Below are positions 27,803 to 36,025 of a stretch of DNA of 64,000 nt, in pieces. Both the position numbers and the translations under genes were made by a program. Each line of letters opens with the position of its first letter. Positions within the stretch are counted from its first letter, which is position 1. A model generated the notes under the pieces. It ran no database searches. It was not told where the DNA came from and worked only from the letters and a program-made list of their open reading frames with translations. Origin of the DNA: Leifsonia sp. AK011 (GTDB taxonomy: Bacteria; Actinomycetota; Actinomycetes; Actinomycetales; Microbacteriaceae). The DNA lies in the NCBI RefSeq assembly GCF_013410945.1, contig NZ_JACCCH010000001.1, forward strand, positions 2,728,001 through 2,792,000, given 5' to 3'.

Positions 27803-28759
27803 ATGACAGATACCCAGCTACGCGAGTCGTTCCTGCGTCTGCGAGCCGAGGTCGGCAAGGCCGTCGTCGGTCAGGATGCCGCCGTCACCGGCCTGACCAT
27901 CACGCTTCTCGCCGGGGGCCACGTGCTGCTCGAGGGCGTGCCGGGCGTCGCGAAGACGCTGCTCGTGCGCACCCTCAGCCATGCGCTCGCGCTCGAGACG
28001 AAGCGCGTGCAGTTCACGCCGGACCTCATGCCCGGCGACCTGACCGGCTCGCTCGTGTACGACTCCAAGGCCGGCGAGTTCGAGTTCCGCGAGGGGCCCG
28101 TGTTCACGAACATCCTGCTCGCCGACGAGATCAACCGCACTCCCCCGAAGACGCAGTCCGCCCTGCTCGAGGCGATGGAGGAGCGGCAGGTCTCCGCCGA
28201 CGGCATCACGCGCAAGCTTCCCGTGCCCTTCATGGTCGCGGCGACCATGAACCCGATCGAATACGAGGGCACCTACACGCTCCCCGAGGCGCAGCTCGAC
28301 CGGTTCCTCATGAAGCTCACCCTCGAACTACCCGCTCGCGAGCACGAGGTCGAGGTGCTGCAGCGCCACGCGGCGGGCTTCAACCCGCGCGACCTGCGCG
28401 CCGCCGGGGTCACGCCCGTGCTGGATGCCACGCAGCTCGCCGCAGCCCAGGCCGCCGTCGCCTCGGTCGGAGCATCTGCGGACGTTCTCGCCTACGCCGT
28501 CGACCTCGCGAGAGCGACCCGCCAGAGCCCCTCCGTGAAGCTCGGTGTGAGCCCCCGAGGATCGACCGCGCTGCTCGCCGCGTCCAAGGCGTGGGCATGG
28601 CTCAACGGCTTCGACGCGATCACACCCGACCACGTGCAGGCCATGGCCCTGCCCGTGCTGCGTCACCGCATTCAACTGCGCCCCGAGGCGGAGCTCGAGG
28701 GCGTGACCGCCGACACGATCCTGCGCTCGATCATCCAGCAGGTGCAGGTGCCGATCTAA
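27803..28759 (+). CDS. MoxR-family AAA+ ATPase
   Basis: A 318-aa MoxR ATPase. It has Walker A LLEGVPGVAKTLLVR, Walker B ILLADEINRTPPKTQSALLEAMEE (family motif), a sensor region MVAATMNPIEYEGTYTLPEAQ and an Arg finger in LDRF. MoxR proteins are chaperone-like ATPases that act with VWA-domain partners; the partner here is the following DUF58 protein. The gene order is the same as moxR2-Rv3693-Rv3694c-Rv3695 in Mycobacterium. Confidence 0.94.
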   Translation: MTDTQLRESFLRLRAEVGKAVVGQDAAVTGLTITLLAGGHVLLEGVPGVAKTLLVRTLSHALALETKRVQFTPDLMPGDLTGSLVYDSKAGEFEFREGPVFTNILLADEINRTPPKTQSALLEAMEERQVSADGITRKLPVPFMVAATMNPIEYEGTYTLPEAQLDRFLMKLTLELPAREHEVEVLQRHAAGFNPRDLRAAGVTPVLDATQLAAAQAAVASVGASADVLAYAVDLARATRQSPSVKLGVSPRGSTALLAASKAWAWLNGFDAITPDHVQAMALPVLRHRIQLRPEAELEGVTADTILRSIIQQVQVPI

Positions 28760-28817
28760 TCGTGGGCGGAGTCCCCGAGATGCTCGAACGACAGTGACCA
28801 CGGGAGGAGTGAGGTAG

Positions 28818-30125
28818 TTGGCGATTTCAGGATGGTTCGTCCTCCTCGTCGTGGCCGGCGTGCTGCCCACGATCATCCTCGGTGACCCCCTCGTGCCCGT
28901 GTGGTGGCTCCTGGGCTCCGTCGCGCTCGGGGCCGTGGACCTGCTGCTGGCCGGGTCACCCCGGCAGGTCGGCCTCTCGCGCGAGCTGCCCGGACGGGTG
29001 CGGCTCGGGGAGTCCGCGGCATCCGTGCTCACCGTGACCAACCTGGGGCGCCGCACCATCCGCGGCGTCGTGCGCGACGGCTGGCAGCCCTCAGCGGGTG
29101 CGCGGCCGTCTCGGCACCCGGTCACGATCCCGCCAGGAGAGCGTCGGACGCGCACGACGACGCTGACACCGTTCCGTCGCGGGGATCGGCGCACCACCCA
29201 CGTCACGCTGCGCTCGTACGGCCCGCTTCGCCTCTGGGCCCGCCAGGCGACGCTCGGCGCTCCGGACTCGCTCCTCGTGCTGCCGCCGTTCAACTCACGC
29301 AAGCACCTCCCCTCCAGGCTGGCGCGACTGCGCGAGCTCGACGGTGCGACGAGCGTCATGGTGCGGGGGCAGGGAACCGAGTTCGACAGCCTACGCGACT
29401 ACGTTCGCGGCGACGACGTGCGGTCCATCGACTGGCGCGCGACGGCGAGACGGTCCGCGTCGCCCGGAGGTGCGCTCGTGGTGCGCACGTGGCGCCCCGA
29501 GCGCGACCGGCGCGTGGTGATCGTGATCGACTCCGGTCGCACCTCCGCCGCCCGCATCGACAACGAGCCGCGCATCGACACCGCATTCGAATCGGCGCTC
29601 CTTCTCGCCGCCCTCGCGTCGAGCGCCGGCGACCGCGTCGATCTCGTGATCTTCGATCGGCGCCTCCGCGGGCGCGTGCAGGGCGCGACCGGCGCTGAAC
29701 TGCTCTCGCGCATGGTGACAACCATGGCACCCGTTGAGCCGGAACTCATCGACATGGACTGGGCCTCGATCCCCGGGCTCGTCCGGTCGGTGACGTCGCA
29801 CCATGCCCTCGTGGTGCTCGCCACCACGATCGATGCGCCTGGTGCCTCGCGTGGCCTCCTCACCGTGCTGCCACAGCTCACGCGCAAGCACACGGTGGTC
29901 GTCTCGTCCGTGACCGACCCCACGGTGCTGGATGCCACGCTCCACCGTTCGACTCGCGACGAGGTGTACGGGGCGGCCGCCGCCGAGCGCGCGCTCCTCG
30001 ACCAGGCCCGCGTCGCCGCGGCCGTCCGCCAGCTCGGCGGAGAGGTCGTCACGGGCGCCCCGCAGGATCTTCCTCCGGCCCTTGCGGATCGCTATATTGC
30101 ACTGAAAGCCGCAGGCCGCCTGTAG
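28818..30125 (+). CDS. DUF58 (VWA-like) membrane protein
   Basis: A 435-aa protein. Two N-terminal helices (residues about 5-45) precede an Ig-like region and the DUF58 signature EFDSLRDYVRGDDVRSIDWRA, followed by a VWA-type domain with VVIVIDSGRTS (MIDAS-like DxGxxS). The TTG at 28818 is the only reasonable start after GGGAGGAG; TTG is rarer here than ATG or GTG. It is the MoxR partner by analogy with other MoxR-VWA pairs. Confidence 0.88.
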   Translation: MAISGWFVLLVVAGVLPTIILGDPLVPVWWLLGSVALGAVDLLLAGSPRQVGLSRELPGRVRLGESAASVLTVTNLGRRTIRGVVRDGWQPSAGARPSRHPVTIPPGERRTRTTTLTPFRRGDRRTTHVTLRSYGPLRLWARQATLGAPDSLLVLPPFNSRKHLPSRLARLRELDGATSVMVRGQGTEFDSLRDYVRGDDVRSIDWRATARRSASPGGALVVRTWRPERDRRVVIVIDSGRTSAARIDNEPRIDTAFESALLLAALASSAGDRVDLVIFDRRLRGRVQGATGAELLSRMVTTMAPVEPELIDMDWASIPGLVRSVTSHHALVVLATTIDAPGASRGLLTVLPQLTRKHTVVVSSVTDPTVLDATLHRSTRDEVYGAAAAERALLDQARVAAAVRQLGGEVVTGAPQDLPPALADRYIALKAAGRL

Positions 30126-30140
30126 GTGAAGCCCCTCCAC

Positions 30141-30146
30141 TAGGCT
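30141..30146 (+). promoter_or_regulatory. -10 box of the aquaporin gene
   Basis: TAGGCT 36 bases before the aquaporin ATG, giving a short leader with GGAAGGG. Confidence 0.4.
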
Positions 30147-30182
30147 CGGGGCGTACCTCGTTGTCTACGGAAGGGTCCTGCC

Positions 30183-30932
30183 ATGGCCAAGCCAGTTGCC
30201 GATGCTGAAATCGACGTCGATACCAGCGCGTCACTCCCCCAGCGCGTCACCGCCGAGATCTTCGGCACGTTCCTGCTCGTCGGCGGTGTGATCGGCACCG
30301 CCCTCTTCTCGTCCCCCAACACCGGCTTGCTCGGTGTTGCACTCGCGGTCGGCCTTGCGGTCCTCGCGGGCGCCTACGCAGTGGGCCACATCTCGGGCGG
30401 ACACTTCAACCCTGCCGTGACGCTCGGTGCCGCGGCATCCGGTCGTTTCGCCTGGAAGGACACCCCCTACTACATCGTCGGCCAGATCATCGGTGGTGCC
30501 CTCGCCACAACCGTGCTGTTCGTGATCGCATCCAACGGCCCCTCCGGGATGCTCGCCGGCTTCCAGGCCGACGGCTTCGCCTCCAACGGGTACGGCGACC
30601 ACTCCCCCGGCGGATTCGGCCTCATCTCCGTGATCGTGACCGAGGTCGTACTCACCGCGGTGTTCCTCTATGTGATCCTCGGTGTCACCGACCGTCGCTC
30701 GGCGACCGGCTTCGCGCCCCTCGCGATCGGCCTCACCCTTACGCTCCTGCACCTCGTCGCGATCCCCGTGAGCAACGCCTCGTTCAACCCGGCCCGCTCG
30801 ATCGCCACGGCAATCTACGGCGGCGGCGACGCACTGCTCCAGCTGTGGGTCTTCATCGTGGCGCCGATCGTCGGCGCACTGATCGCCGGCTTCACCTACT
30901 CGGCACTGTTCGACAGCAAGAAGAGCGCCTAG
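30183..30932 (+). CDS. aqpZ: Aquaporin, AqpZ-like water channel
   Basis: A 249-aa MIP-family channel with six helices and two NPA loops: GGHFNPAVTLG and NASFNPARS. Selectivity-filter residues match a water channel: His in LLHLVAIP and Arg after the second NPA. The insert ASNGPSGMLAGFQADGF lies in an extracellular loop. The ATG follows GGAAGGG by seven bases. A terminator hairpin lies between it and the convergent SpoIIM-like gene. Its place inside the MoxR module is probably an insertion rather than a functional link. Confidence 0.92.
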   Translation: MAKPVADAEIDVDTSASLPQRVTAEIFGTFLLVGGVIGTALFSSPNTGLLGVALAVGLAVLAGAYAVGHISGGHFNPAVTLGAAASGRFAWKDTPYYIVGQIIGGALATTVLFVIASNGPSGMLAGFQADGFASNGYGDHSPGGFGLISVIVTEVVLTAVFLYVILGVTDRRSATGFAPLAIGLTLTLLHLVAIPVSNASFNPARSIATAIYGGGDALLQLWVFIVAPIVGALIAGFTYSALFDSKKSA

Positions 30933-30945
30933 CCGCTTCTGCAGG

Positions 30946-30975
30946 GGATGCCCGGGGCTTCGGTTCTGGGCATCC
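30946..30975. terminator. Bidirectional terminator between aquaporin and SpoIIM genes
   Basis: Arms GGATGCCC (30946-30953) and GGGCATCC (30968-30975), with CTCTTT following on the plus side. It lies between two convergent genes. Confidence 0.75.
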
Positions 30976-31019
30976 GCTCTTTAAGGCGCAATACCCGAGG
31001 CGGGATGCCGCGGCTCGCG

Positions 31020-32012
31020 TCAGCCCGCGACGAGCTGCCGCGCGCCGGCCTCGAACTCGTCCAGGTCCCCGGTTTCGCCAGCGCGGTAGGCGCGACGTCC
31101 GATGACCCACTGGTAGAAGAGGAAGGTCGCGAACACGATCGTGCCGATGCCGATCTTGATGGGCCACGGCCAGTCCTGGCGGGTGACGAGGCCCTCCACG
31201 AGGCCGGACATGAGAAGCGCGATGGTGAGACCCACGACGATCGTGAACATGGAGCGGCCCTCGTGCGCGAGTGCCTGGGCACGGGTGCGCCCGCCTGGCG
31301 CGATCCACCCCCAGAAGAGCCGGAGTCCCGCCGCGCCGGCAACGAAGATCGAGTACAGCTCGAGCTGGCCGTGTGGCGCGATGTACAGGAAGAAATCGTC
31401 CAGCGCGCCGACGGAGGCCATTGCGCCCCCGCTCATGCCGAGCTGCACGGCGTTGTTGAACAGCAGGTACAGCGGATAGACGCCGGTGATGCCGAAGGCG
31501 ATGGCGAGGGCAGCGAGCCACGCGTTGTTGGTCCAAACCACGCTCGTGAACGAGGTGCCAGAGTACTCGGAGTAGTAGTCGATGAACTGCTGTCGGTACG
31601 CCTCGAGCTCGGATTGACTGCCCATCTGCGCAAGGACGGCGGGATCCGAGGCAACCCACCAGCCGCAGAGAACCGCGATGAGCACGAAAGCGGCAGCGAT
31701 CGCGAGCGAGAACCAACGGATCCGGTACAGGGCCGCAGGGAGCTGCGCCACGAAGAATCGAGGCATCTGACTGAGCACGTTGGCCGACGCCCCGGTGAAT
31801 CGAAGCCGTGCGCGGCTGAGGGAGAGGGACAAGCGATCACCGGGAACGGATTCGCCCACGGTCGTCTGAATGGCCGAAAGTTGGCTGGCCCCGGCCTGGT
31901 AGTGATCGATGAGCGCGTCGGCCTCGGCACCGGAGAAACGGCGCTTCGACCCAAGTTCGGCAAGGCGATCCCACTCATCGCGGTGGGCGGCGGAGTAGGC
32001 GTCGAGATCCAT
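31020..32012 (-). CDS. Stage II sporulation protein M-like (DUF95) membrane protein
   Basis: A 330-aa protein. A cytoplasmic helical N-terminus (MDLDAYSAAHRDEWDRL) is followed by about five to six membrane helices, with GVYPLYLLFNNAVQLGMSGG and FLYIAPHGQLELYSIFVAGAAGLR, the SpoIIM/DUF95 signature. In non-sporulating actinobacteria the family is linked to RDD, MoxR and DUF58 genes; its role is unknown. The start codon is only 17 bp from the divergent RDD gene. Confidence 0.88.
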   Translation of the reverse strand: MDLDAYSAAHRDEWDRLAELGSKRRFSGAEADALIDHYQAGASQLSAIQTTVGESVPGDRLSLSLSRARLRFTGASANVLSQMPRFFVAQLPAALYRIRWFSLAIAAAFVLIAVLCGWWVASDPAVLAQMGSQSELEAYRQQFIDYYSEYSGTSFTSVVWTNNAWLAALAIAFGITGVYPLYLLFNNAVQLGMSGGAMASVGALDDFFLYIAPHGQLELYSIFVAGAAGLRLFWGWIAPGGRTRAQALAHEGRSMFTIVVGLTIALLMSGLVEGLVTRQDWPWPIKIGIGTIVFATFLFYQWVIGRRAYRAGETGDLDEFEAGARQLVAG

Positions 32013-32029
32013 TCTGATTAAATGATGTC
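32013..32029. promoter_or_regulatory. Seventeen-base divergent start region
   Basis: This AT-rich gap (core GATTAAATGATG) separates the start codons of the SpoIIM-like and RDD genes. TTAAAT lies six bases before the RDD ATG; the reverse strand offers TTTAAT four bases before the other ATG. Neither gene has room for a Shine-Dalgarno, so both are probably leaderless, with -35 regions inside the opposite gene. Confidence 0.45.
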
Positions 32030-32908
32030 ATGGCCAGAGCGACCCTCAGTTCTGACGCGGCACTGAACACTGACGCGATCGCTCATGACGAGCGCCCGAA
32101 CGAGCTGATCATCGGTGAGGCCGTGGCACTCGACCTGCGCCCGACGAGCTTCATCCTGCGTGCCGCTGGGGCTGCGATCGATTTCATCGCCTACTTCGGC
32201 GGGTACCTTCTGCTGCTGTGGGTCCTGTTCAGCGTGGCGGACTCGCTGCGTCTCGACGACGCGATGCTGACGGCTCTTTCCGTGGTCGGTCTCGCGGCCG
32301 CGATCGTGGGCGTTCCGACGGCGGTGGAGACTCTCACCCAAGGCAAGTCACTCGGTCGACTTGCCGTCGGCGCGCGCATCGTCAGGGACGACGGTGGTGC
32401 GATCGGCTTCCGGCACGCTCTCATCCGAGCGTTCACGGGCATATTCGAGATCTTCGGAACCCTCGGTGGTGGCGCCGCGATCGTCGCACTGCTGAACTCA
32501 CGATCCCGACGCCTCGGTGACCTCGTCGCCGGTACCTACAGCCAGAACGAGCGCGTCGCGCAGGAGGTGCGGCCGGTGTACGGGGTGCCGTACCAGCTGC
32601 ACGCGTGGTCGCTGACCGCGGACGTGGCCCGGATGCCCGATGCGCTGGCCCGACGGATCGCGCAGTTCCTCTCCCAGGCCGGCGCACTCACGCCCGCCAC
32701 GCGGCAGCGCCTGGCCCTGGACCTCGCGAACGAGGCCGCGGCCTACGTCTCGCCGCTCCCGGCGAGCGATCCGGAGCTCTTCATCGCCGCCGTGGCCTCG
32801 GTGCGCCGGGACCGCGAGCGCGCCGCCCTCGAGCAGGAGAAGCGTGGGCTCGAGCGCCTCGCGCCCACGCTCACCGGCATGCCGAGGGGCTTCCCCGACC
32901 GCGGTTAA
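32030..32908 (+). CDS. RDD-family membrane protein
   Basis: A 292-aa protein. The RDD domain (about residues 35-165) has RPTSFILRAAGAAIDFIAYF, GKSLGRLAVGARIVRDDGG and SRRLGDLVAGTY. Two to three membrane helices fall in this part. The C-terminal 110 residues are soluble, Arg/Ala-rich and partly coiled-coil (RRDRERAALEQEKRGLERL). RDD proteins are thought to be small transport or tethering proteins; none is well characterised in actinobacteria. It is divergent from SpoIIM, as in Rv3694c-Rv3695. Confidence 0.88.
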   Translation: MARATLSSDAALNTDAIAHDERPNELIIGEAVALDLRPTSFILRAAGAAIDFIAYFGGYLLLLWVLFSVADSLRLDDAMLTALSVVGLAAAIVGVPTAVETLTQGKSLGRLAVGARIVRDDGGAIGFRHALIRAFTGIFEIFGTLGGGAAIVALLNSRSRRLGDLVAGTYSQNERVAQEVRPVYGVPYQLHAWSLTADVARMPDALARRIAQFLSQAGALTPATRQRLALDLANEAAAYVSPLPASDPELFIAAVASVRRDRERAALEQEKRGLERLAPTLTGMPRGFPDRG

Positions 32909-32923
32909 GCCCCAACTGCGCTA

Positions 32924-33802
32924 CTAGTGCGCGGTACTCACCGTCGGGAAGTGGGGGCGAAGGTCTGCCGCTGTGATCCGATCGAGAACTCGATCGGGCA
33001 GCACCCTGGCGAGTCGCGTCATCATCGCGGCATCCCTGCCGATGGTGTACCGGGTCTTGGGTCGTGCGGCCGTCGCAGCCGTGGCGATGACGGAAGCGGC
33101 TTTCTCCGCAGAGACCCCGGACTCGGTGAATGCCGCTGCATGACTCATGACGGCCTGCATGAGTGGGCCGTAGAGCTCGCGCTGACGCGAATCCAGATCA
33201 TCGACGAAACTGCGCGCACGGACGATCCCCCGCCCCGTCATCTCCGTCTTGACCCCGCCGGGTTCCACCACGACAACCTGGACGCCTTGCGGCAGAAGTT
33301 CTCGACGGAGCGAATCGCTCACCGCCTCGAACGCGAACTTGGCGCCCGCATAGGCGCCGTAGGTGCCCAGGGAGATCTTTCCGCCGACGGAACTGATGTT
33401 GACGATTCGCCCGTGACTCCGACGAAGGAAGGGCAGCAACGCCTGGGTCACAGCGATGTGTCCGAAGAGGTTCACCTCGAACTGCTGGCGCCACTGCTCG
33501 AGTGGGAGTGCTTCGACGGGGGCGTTGATGGCGATCCCTGCGTTGTTCACGATCGCGCGGAGTTGACGACCGTTGGGGTCGCCGTCGATCCGCGCCGCGA
33601 GTGAGCTGATGTGGTCCGGCACGGTGATGTCGAGGAGGACGGGTTCGATGCCTGCGGCACTGGCGGCGTTGGCATCCTTCTCCGACCGGACACCCGCCAA
33701 CACGTGGTAGCCGCGCGCTGCCAAGTCGCGTGCGGTGGCTGCCCCCATGCCGGTTGATGCTCCGGAGATCACGATGAGTTCATTTTTATGTGACGTTGTC
33801 AT
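32924..33802 (-). CDS. Short-chain dehydrogenase/reductase (TetR-controlled)
   Basis: A 292-aa classical SDR: cofactor loop SGASTGMGAATA (TGxxxGxG variant), NNAG in VNNAGIAI, Ser in NISSVGG and catalytic YGAYAGAK (YxxxK). The Arg following the second strand (AGVRSE) favours NADP(H). The substrate is unknown. The ATG lies six bases after GATCAT, which pairs with TTGACA at 17-bp spacing, so the promoter and a leaderless start are well defined. One operator for the divergent TetR overlaps the -35, another the start codon. Confidence 0.88.
   Translation of the reverse strand: MTTSHKNELIVISGASTGMGAATARDLAARGYHVLAGVRSEKDANAASAAGIEPVLLDITVPDHISSLAARIDGDPNGRQLRAIVNNAGIAINAPVEALPLEQWRQQFEVNLFGHIAVTQALLPFLRRSHGRIVNISSVGGKISLGTYGAYAGAKFAFEAVSDSLRRELLPQGVQVVVVEPGGVKTEMTGRGIVRARSFVDDLDSRQRELYGPLMQAVMSHAAAFTESGVSAEKAASVIATAATAARPKTRYTIGRDAAMMTRLARVLPDRVLDRITAADLRPHFPTVSTAH
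33791..33801. promoter_or_regulatory. TetR operator copy 1 (SDR start codon)
   Basis: TGACGTTGTCA, an 11-bp near-palindrome (one mismatch) covering the SDR start codon. It matches copy 2 except at one base. Confidence 0.65.
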
Positions 33803-33808
33803 ATGAAA

Positions 33809-33837
33809 ATGATCGGCGATTCAAGTGACATTGTCAA
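33809..33837 (-). promoter_or_regulatory. Promoter of the SDR gene
   Basis: On the minus strand, TTGACA (33832-33837), a 17-base spacer and GATCAT (33809-33814), six bases before the ATG. The -35 box is part of operator copy 2. Confidence 0.7.
33826..33836. promoter_or_regulatory. TetR operator copy 2 (between divergent promoters)
   Basis: TGACATTGTCA, a perfect 5-bp inverted repeat with one central base. Its centre is 35 bp from that of copy 1. It overlaps the SDR -35 and lies just before the tetR -10 (TAGAAT). Confidence 0.7.
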
Positions 33838-33838
33838 C

Positions 33839-33844
33839 TAGAAT
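33839..33844 (+). promoter_or_regulatory. -10 box of the TetR gene
   Basis: TAGAAT seven bases before the ATG at 33852 (leaderless spacing), three bases after operator copy 2. Confidence 0.55.
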
Positions 33845-33851
33845 GTTCAGC

Positions 33852-34427
33852 ATGGTCACTCGAGCGGAGACGGCAGCCGCCACACGCCTCGCGCTCCTGG
33901 CTGCGGCATCCGAACTGCTTCGTGACGGCGGGCCCGATGGTGTAACCCTCAGGGCTGTGGGCGCGCGGGCTGGAGTCTCACGGGGAGCGCCGTACGGGCA
34001 CTTCGCTAACAAGGAACAACTCCTCACGCAGCTCGCCATCGACGCGTGGGACCGGCTCGCCGACGACCTCGCCGCGTTGAGAACTGACGCAGACCTCACA
34101 CCTCAGGCGAGGCTTGAGCGCGCGCTCATCGCCTTCGTGAACGTCGCCCGGGACGATCCGCACCTCTACGCACTGATGTTCACGCCGCCTCCCTCTGGGG
34201 ACGAGGCATCGCTGATCTCCGCGGCTGGCAGGTCCCAGGACGACTTCATCGAGATCGTCGCCGACATCGTCGGGCACGAGGATGCCCGGCGGGTGGGCGC
34301 CCTACTGCTCTCCAGCGCGTACGGGATTGCGGGCATGGAACTGGCCGGGCACCTCGCCCAGAAGAAATGGGACGTCTCCGGGAACGAACTCATCGCGATG
34401 CTCGTGCGCGCGATCGGCCTGCGCTAG
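33852..34427 (+). CDS. TetR-family transcriptional regulator
   Basis: A 191-aa regulator. The HTH region contains RLALLAAASELLRDGGPDGVTLRAVGA, the recognition part AGVSRGAPYGHFANKEQLL, and a C-terminal ligand/dimer domain with LERALIAFVNVARDDPHLYALMF. The ATG at 33852 is chosen over GTG 33825 and ATG 33843 because TAGAAT is placed for a leaderless start there; the earlier codons overlap the operator. It very likely represses itself and the divergent SDR gene. Confidence 0.88.
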   Translation: MVTRAETAAATRLALLAAASELLRDGGPDGVTLRAVGARAGVSRGAPYGHFANKEQLLTQLAIDAWDRLADDLAALRTDADLTPQARLERALIAFVNVARDDPHLYALMFTPPPSGDEASLISAAGRSQDDFIEIVADIVGHEDARRVGALLLSSAYGIAGMELAGHLAQKKWDVSGNELIAMLVRAIGLR

Positions 34428-34474
34428 CGGCCCGAGCGATAGCTGAGTAGCCCGGCGCTATCGAAGCCTCACGC

Positions 34475-34572
34475 CCGCGCTAGTGGCGGTAGTGGTCGAC
34501 CTTGTAGGCGCGACGGCGGCGAATGCCGTCGCGCCACGAGCCGCGCTAGTAGCGGTAGTGGTCGACCTTGTA
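34475..34572 (-). repeat. Duplicated 3' end of ahcY enclosing a hairpin
   Basis: A 32-bp segment at 34541-34572, which encodes the last codons and stop of ahcY, recurs at 34475-34506 with one difference and a 66-bp offset. Between them GGCGCGACGGC (34507-34517) and GCCGTCGCGCC (34525-34535) form a perfect 11-bp stem. The offset keeps frame: the downstream copy would again read KVDHYR-H-stop. Probably a tandem duplication around the ahcY terminator. Confidence 0.85.
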
Positions 34573-36021
34573 CGGACCATCCACGGGCACGCCGATGTAG
34601 GCGGCCTGCGTGGGCGTCAGCTCCGTCAGCACGACGCCCAGCGCGTCGAGGTGCAGGCGCGCGACCTTCTCATCGAGGTGCTTCGGCAGCACGTAGACGT
34701 TCTTCTCGTAGCGGTCGCGGTAGACCCACAGCTCGATCTGGGCGAGCACCTGGTTGGTGAACGAGTTGCTCATGACGAACGAGGGATGCCCCGTCGCATT
34801 GCCAAGGTTCATGAGGCGACCCTCGGACAGCACAAGAACGCTGCGGCCCGACGGGAGGCGCCACTCGTGCACCTGCGGCTTGATCTCGACCTTCTCGGCG
34901 CCGGGAAGCGACTCGAGGCCGGCCATGTCGATCTCGTTGTCGAAGTGGCCGACGTTGGCGACGATCGCGAGGTGCTTCATGCCGAGCAGGTGATCGACGG
35001 TGATGACGTTCTCGTTGCCGGTTCCCGTCACGAAAATGTCGACCTGGTCGATGACGCTCTCGATGGTGGTGACCTGGTAGCCGTCCATCGCAGCCTGCAG
35101 CGCGCAGATCGGGTCGACCTCACTCACGATGACGCGAGCGCCCTGGCCACGCAGGGCCTCAGCGGCGCCCTTGCCGACATCGCCATAGCCGGCAACGAAG
35201 GCGACCTTGCCACCGATGAGCACATCGGTCGCGCGGTTGAGGCCGTCGGGCAGGGAGTGGCGGATGCCGTACTTGTTATCGAACTTCGACTTGGTGACGG
35301 AGTCGTTGACGTTGATGGCCGGGAACAGCAGGTCGCCGGACTTGGCGAGCTCGTACAACCGGTGAACGCCCGTCGTGGTCTCCTCCGTGACGCCCTGGAT
35401 CTCGGCCGCGATGGTGGTCCAGCGGTTCGGGCTCTCGGCGACCGAGCGACGCAGCAGGTCGAGGATGACGCCGTACTCCTGGCTGTCGCCGTCCTGCTTC
35501 TGCGGCACGGCGCCGGCGAGCTCGAACTCGCGGCCCTTGTGCACGAGGAGGGTGGCATCCCCACCGTCATCGAGGATCATGTTCGGGCCGATGAAGTCGG
35601 CACCCGCGGCGGATGCCTCTGCGCTCCAGTCGAACGCCTGGTCGGTGCACCACCAGTACTCCTCGAGCGTCTCACCCTTCCACGCGAAGACGGGAACACC
35701 GGCGGGTGCATCCACGGTTCCGGTCGGGCCGACGGCGACGGCAGCGGCCGCGTCATCCTGCGTGGAGAAGATGTTGCAGCTGACCCAACGCACCTTCGCG
35801 CCGAGAGCGACGAGCGTCTCGATGAGGACCGCAGTCTGCACGGTCATGTGGAGCGAACCCATGATGCGGGCACCGGCGAGCGGCTGGGTGGGTCCGAACT
35901 CCTCGCGCAGGGCCATGAGGCCGGGCATCTCGTTCTCGGCGAGGCGGATCTGGTGGCGGCCCGCTTCGGCGAGGGAGAGGTCTGCGACCTTGAAGGGCAG
36001 TGCGGTGGTTGCGGTGGTCAT
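34546..36021 (-). CDS. ahcY: S-adenosyl-L-homocysteine hydrolase
   Basis: A 491-aa enzyme that splits S-adenosylhomocysteine into adenosine and homocysteine, part of the methyl cycle. Signatures are [15 protein letters not shown], the NAD-binding [28 protein letters not shown] and the C-terminal KVDHYRY that completes the neighbouring subunit's NAD site. The length and the extra segment fit the bacterial long form seen in Mycobacterium. GGGAGA lies eight bases before the ATG; it starts four bases after the HAD-phosphatase gene and is in its operon. Confidence 0.98.
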   Translation of the reverse strand: MTTATTALPFKVADLSLAEAGRHQIRLAENEMPGLMALREEFGPTQPLAGARIMGSLHMTVQTAVLIETLVALGAKVRWVSCNIFSTQDDAAAAVAVGPTGTVDAPAGVPVFAWKGETLEEYWWCTDQAFDWSAEASAAGADFIGPNMILDDGGDATLLVHKGREFELAGAVPQKQDGDSQEYGVILDLLRRSVAESPNRWTTIAAEIQGVTEETTTGVHRLYELAKSGDLLFPAINVNDSVTKSKFDNKYGIRHSLPDGLNRATDVLIGGKVAFVAGYGDVGKGAAEALRGQGARVIVSEVDPICALQAAMDGYQVTTIESVIDQVDIFVTGTGNENVITVDHLLGMKHLAIVANVGHFDNEIDMAGLESLPGAEKVEIKPQVHEWRLPSGRSVLVLSEGRLMNLGNATGHPSFVMSNSFTNQVLAQIELWVYRDRYEKNVYVLPKHLDEKVARLHLDALGVVLTELTPTQAAYIGVPVDGPYKVDHYRY

Positions 36022-36025
36022 GGAC

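Noticed and set aside
34475-34506. Separate short gene or pseudogene downstream of ahcY
   Set aside because: It is only a duplicate of the final codons of ahcY; no start signal or longer homology.
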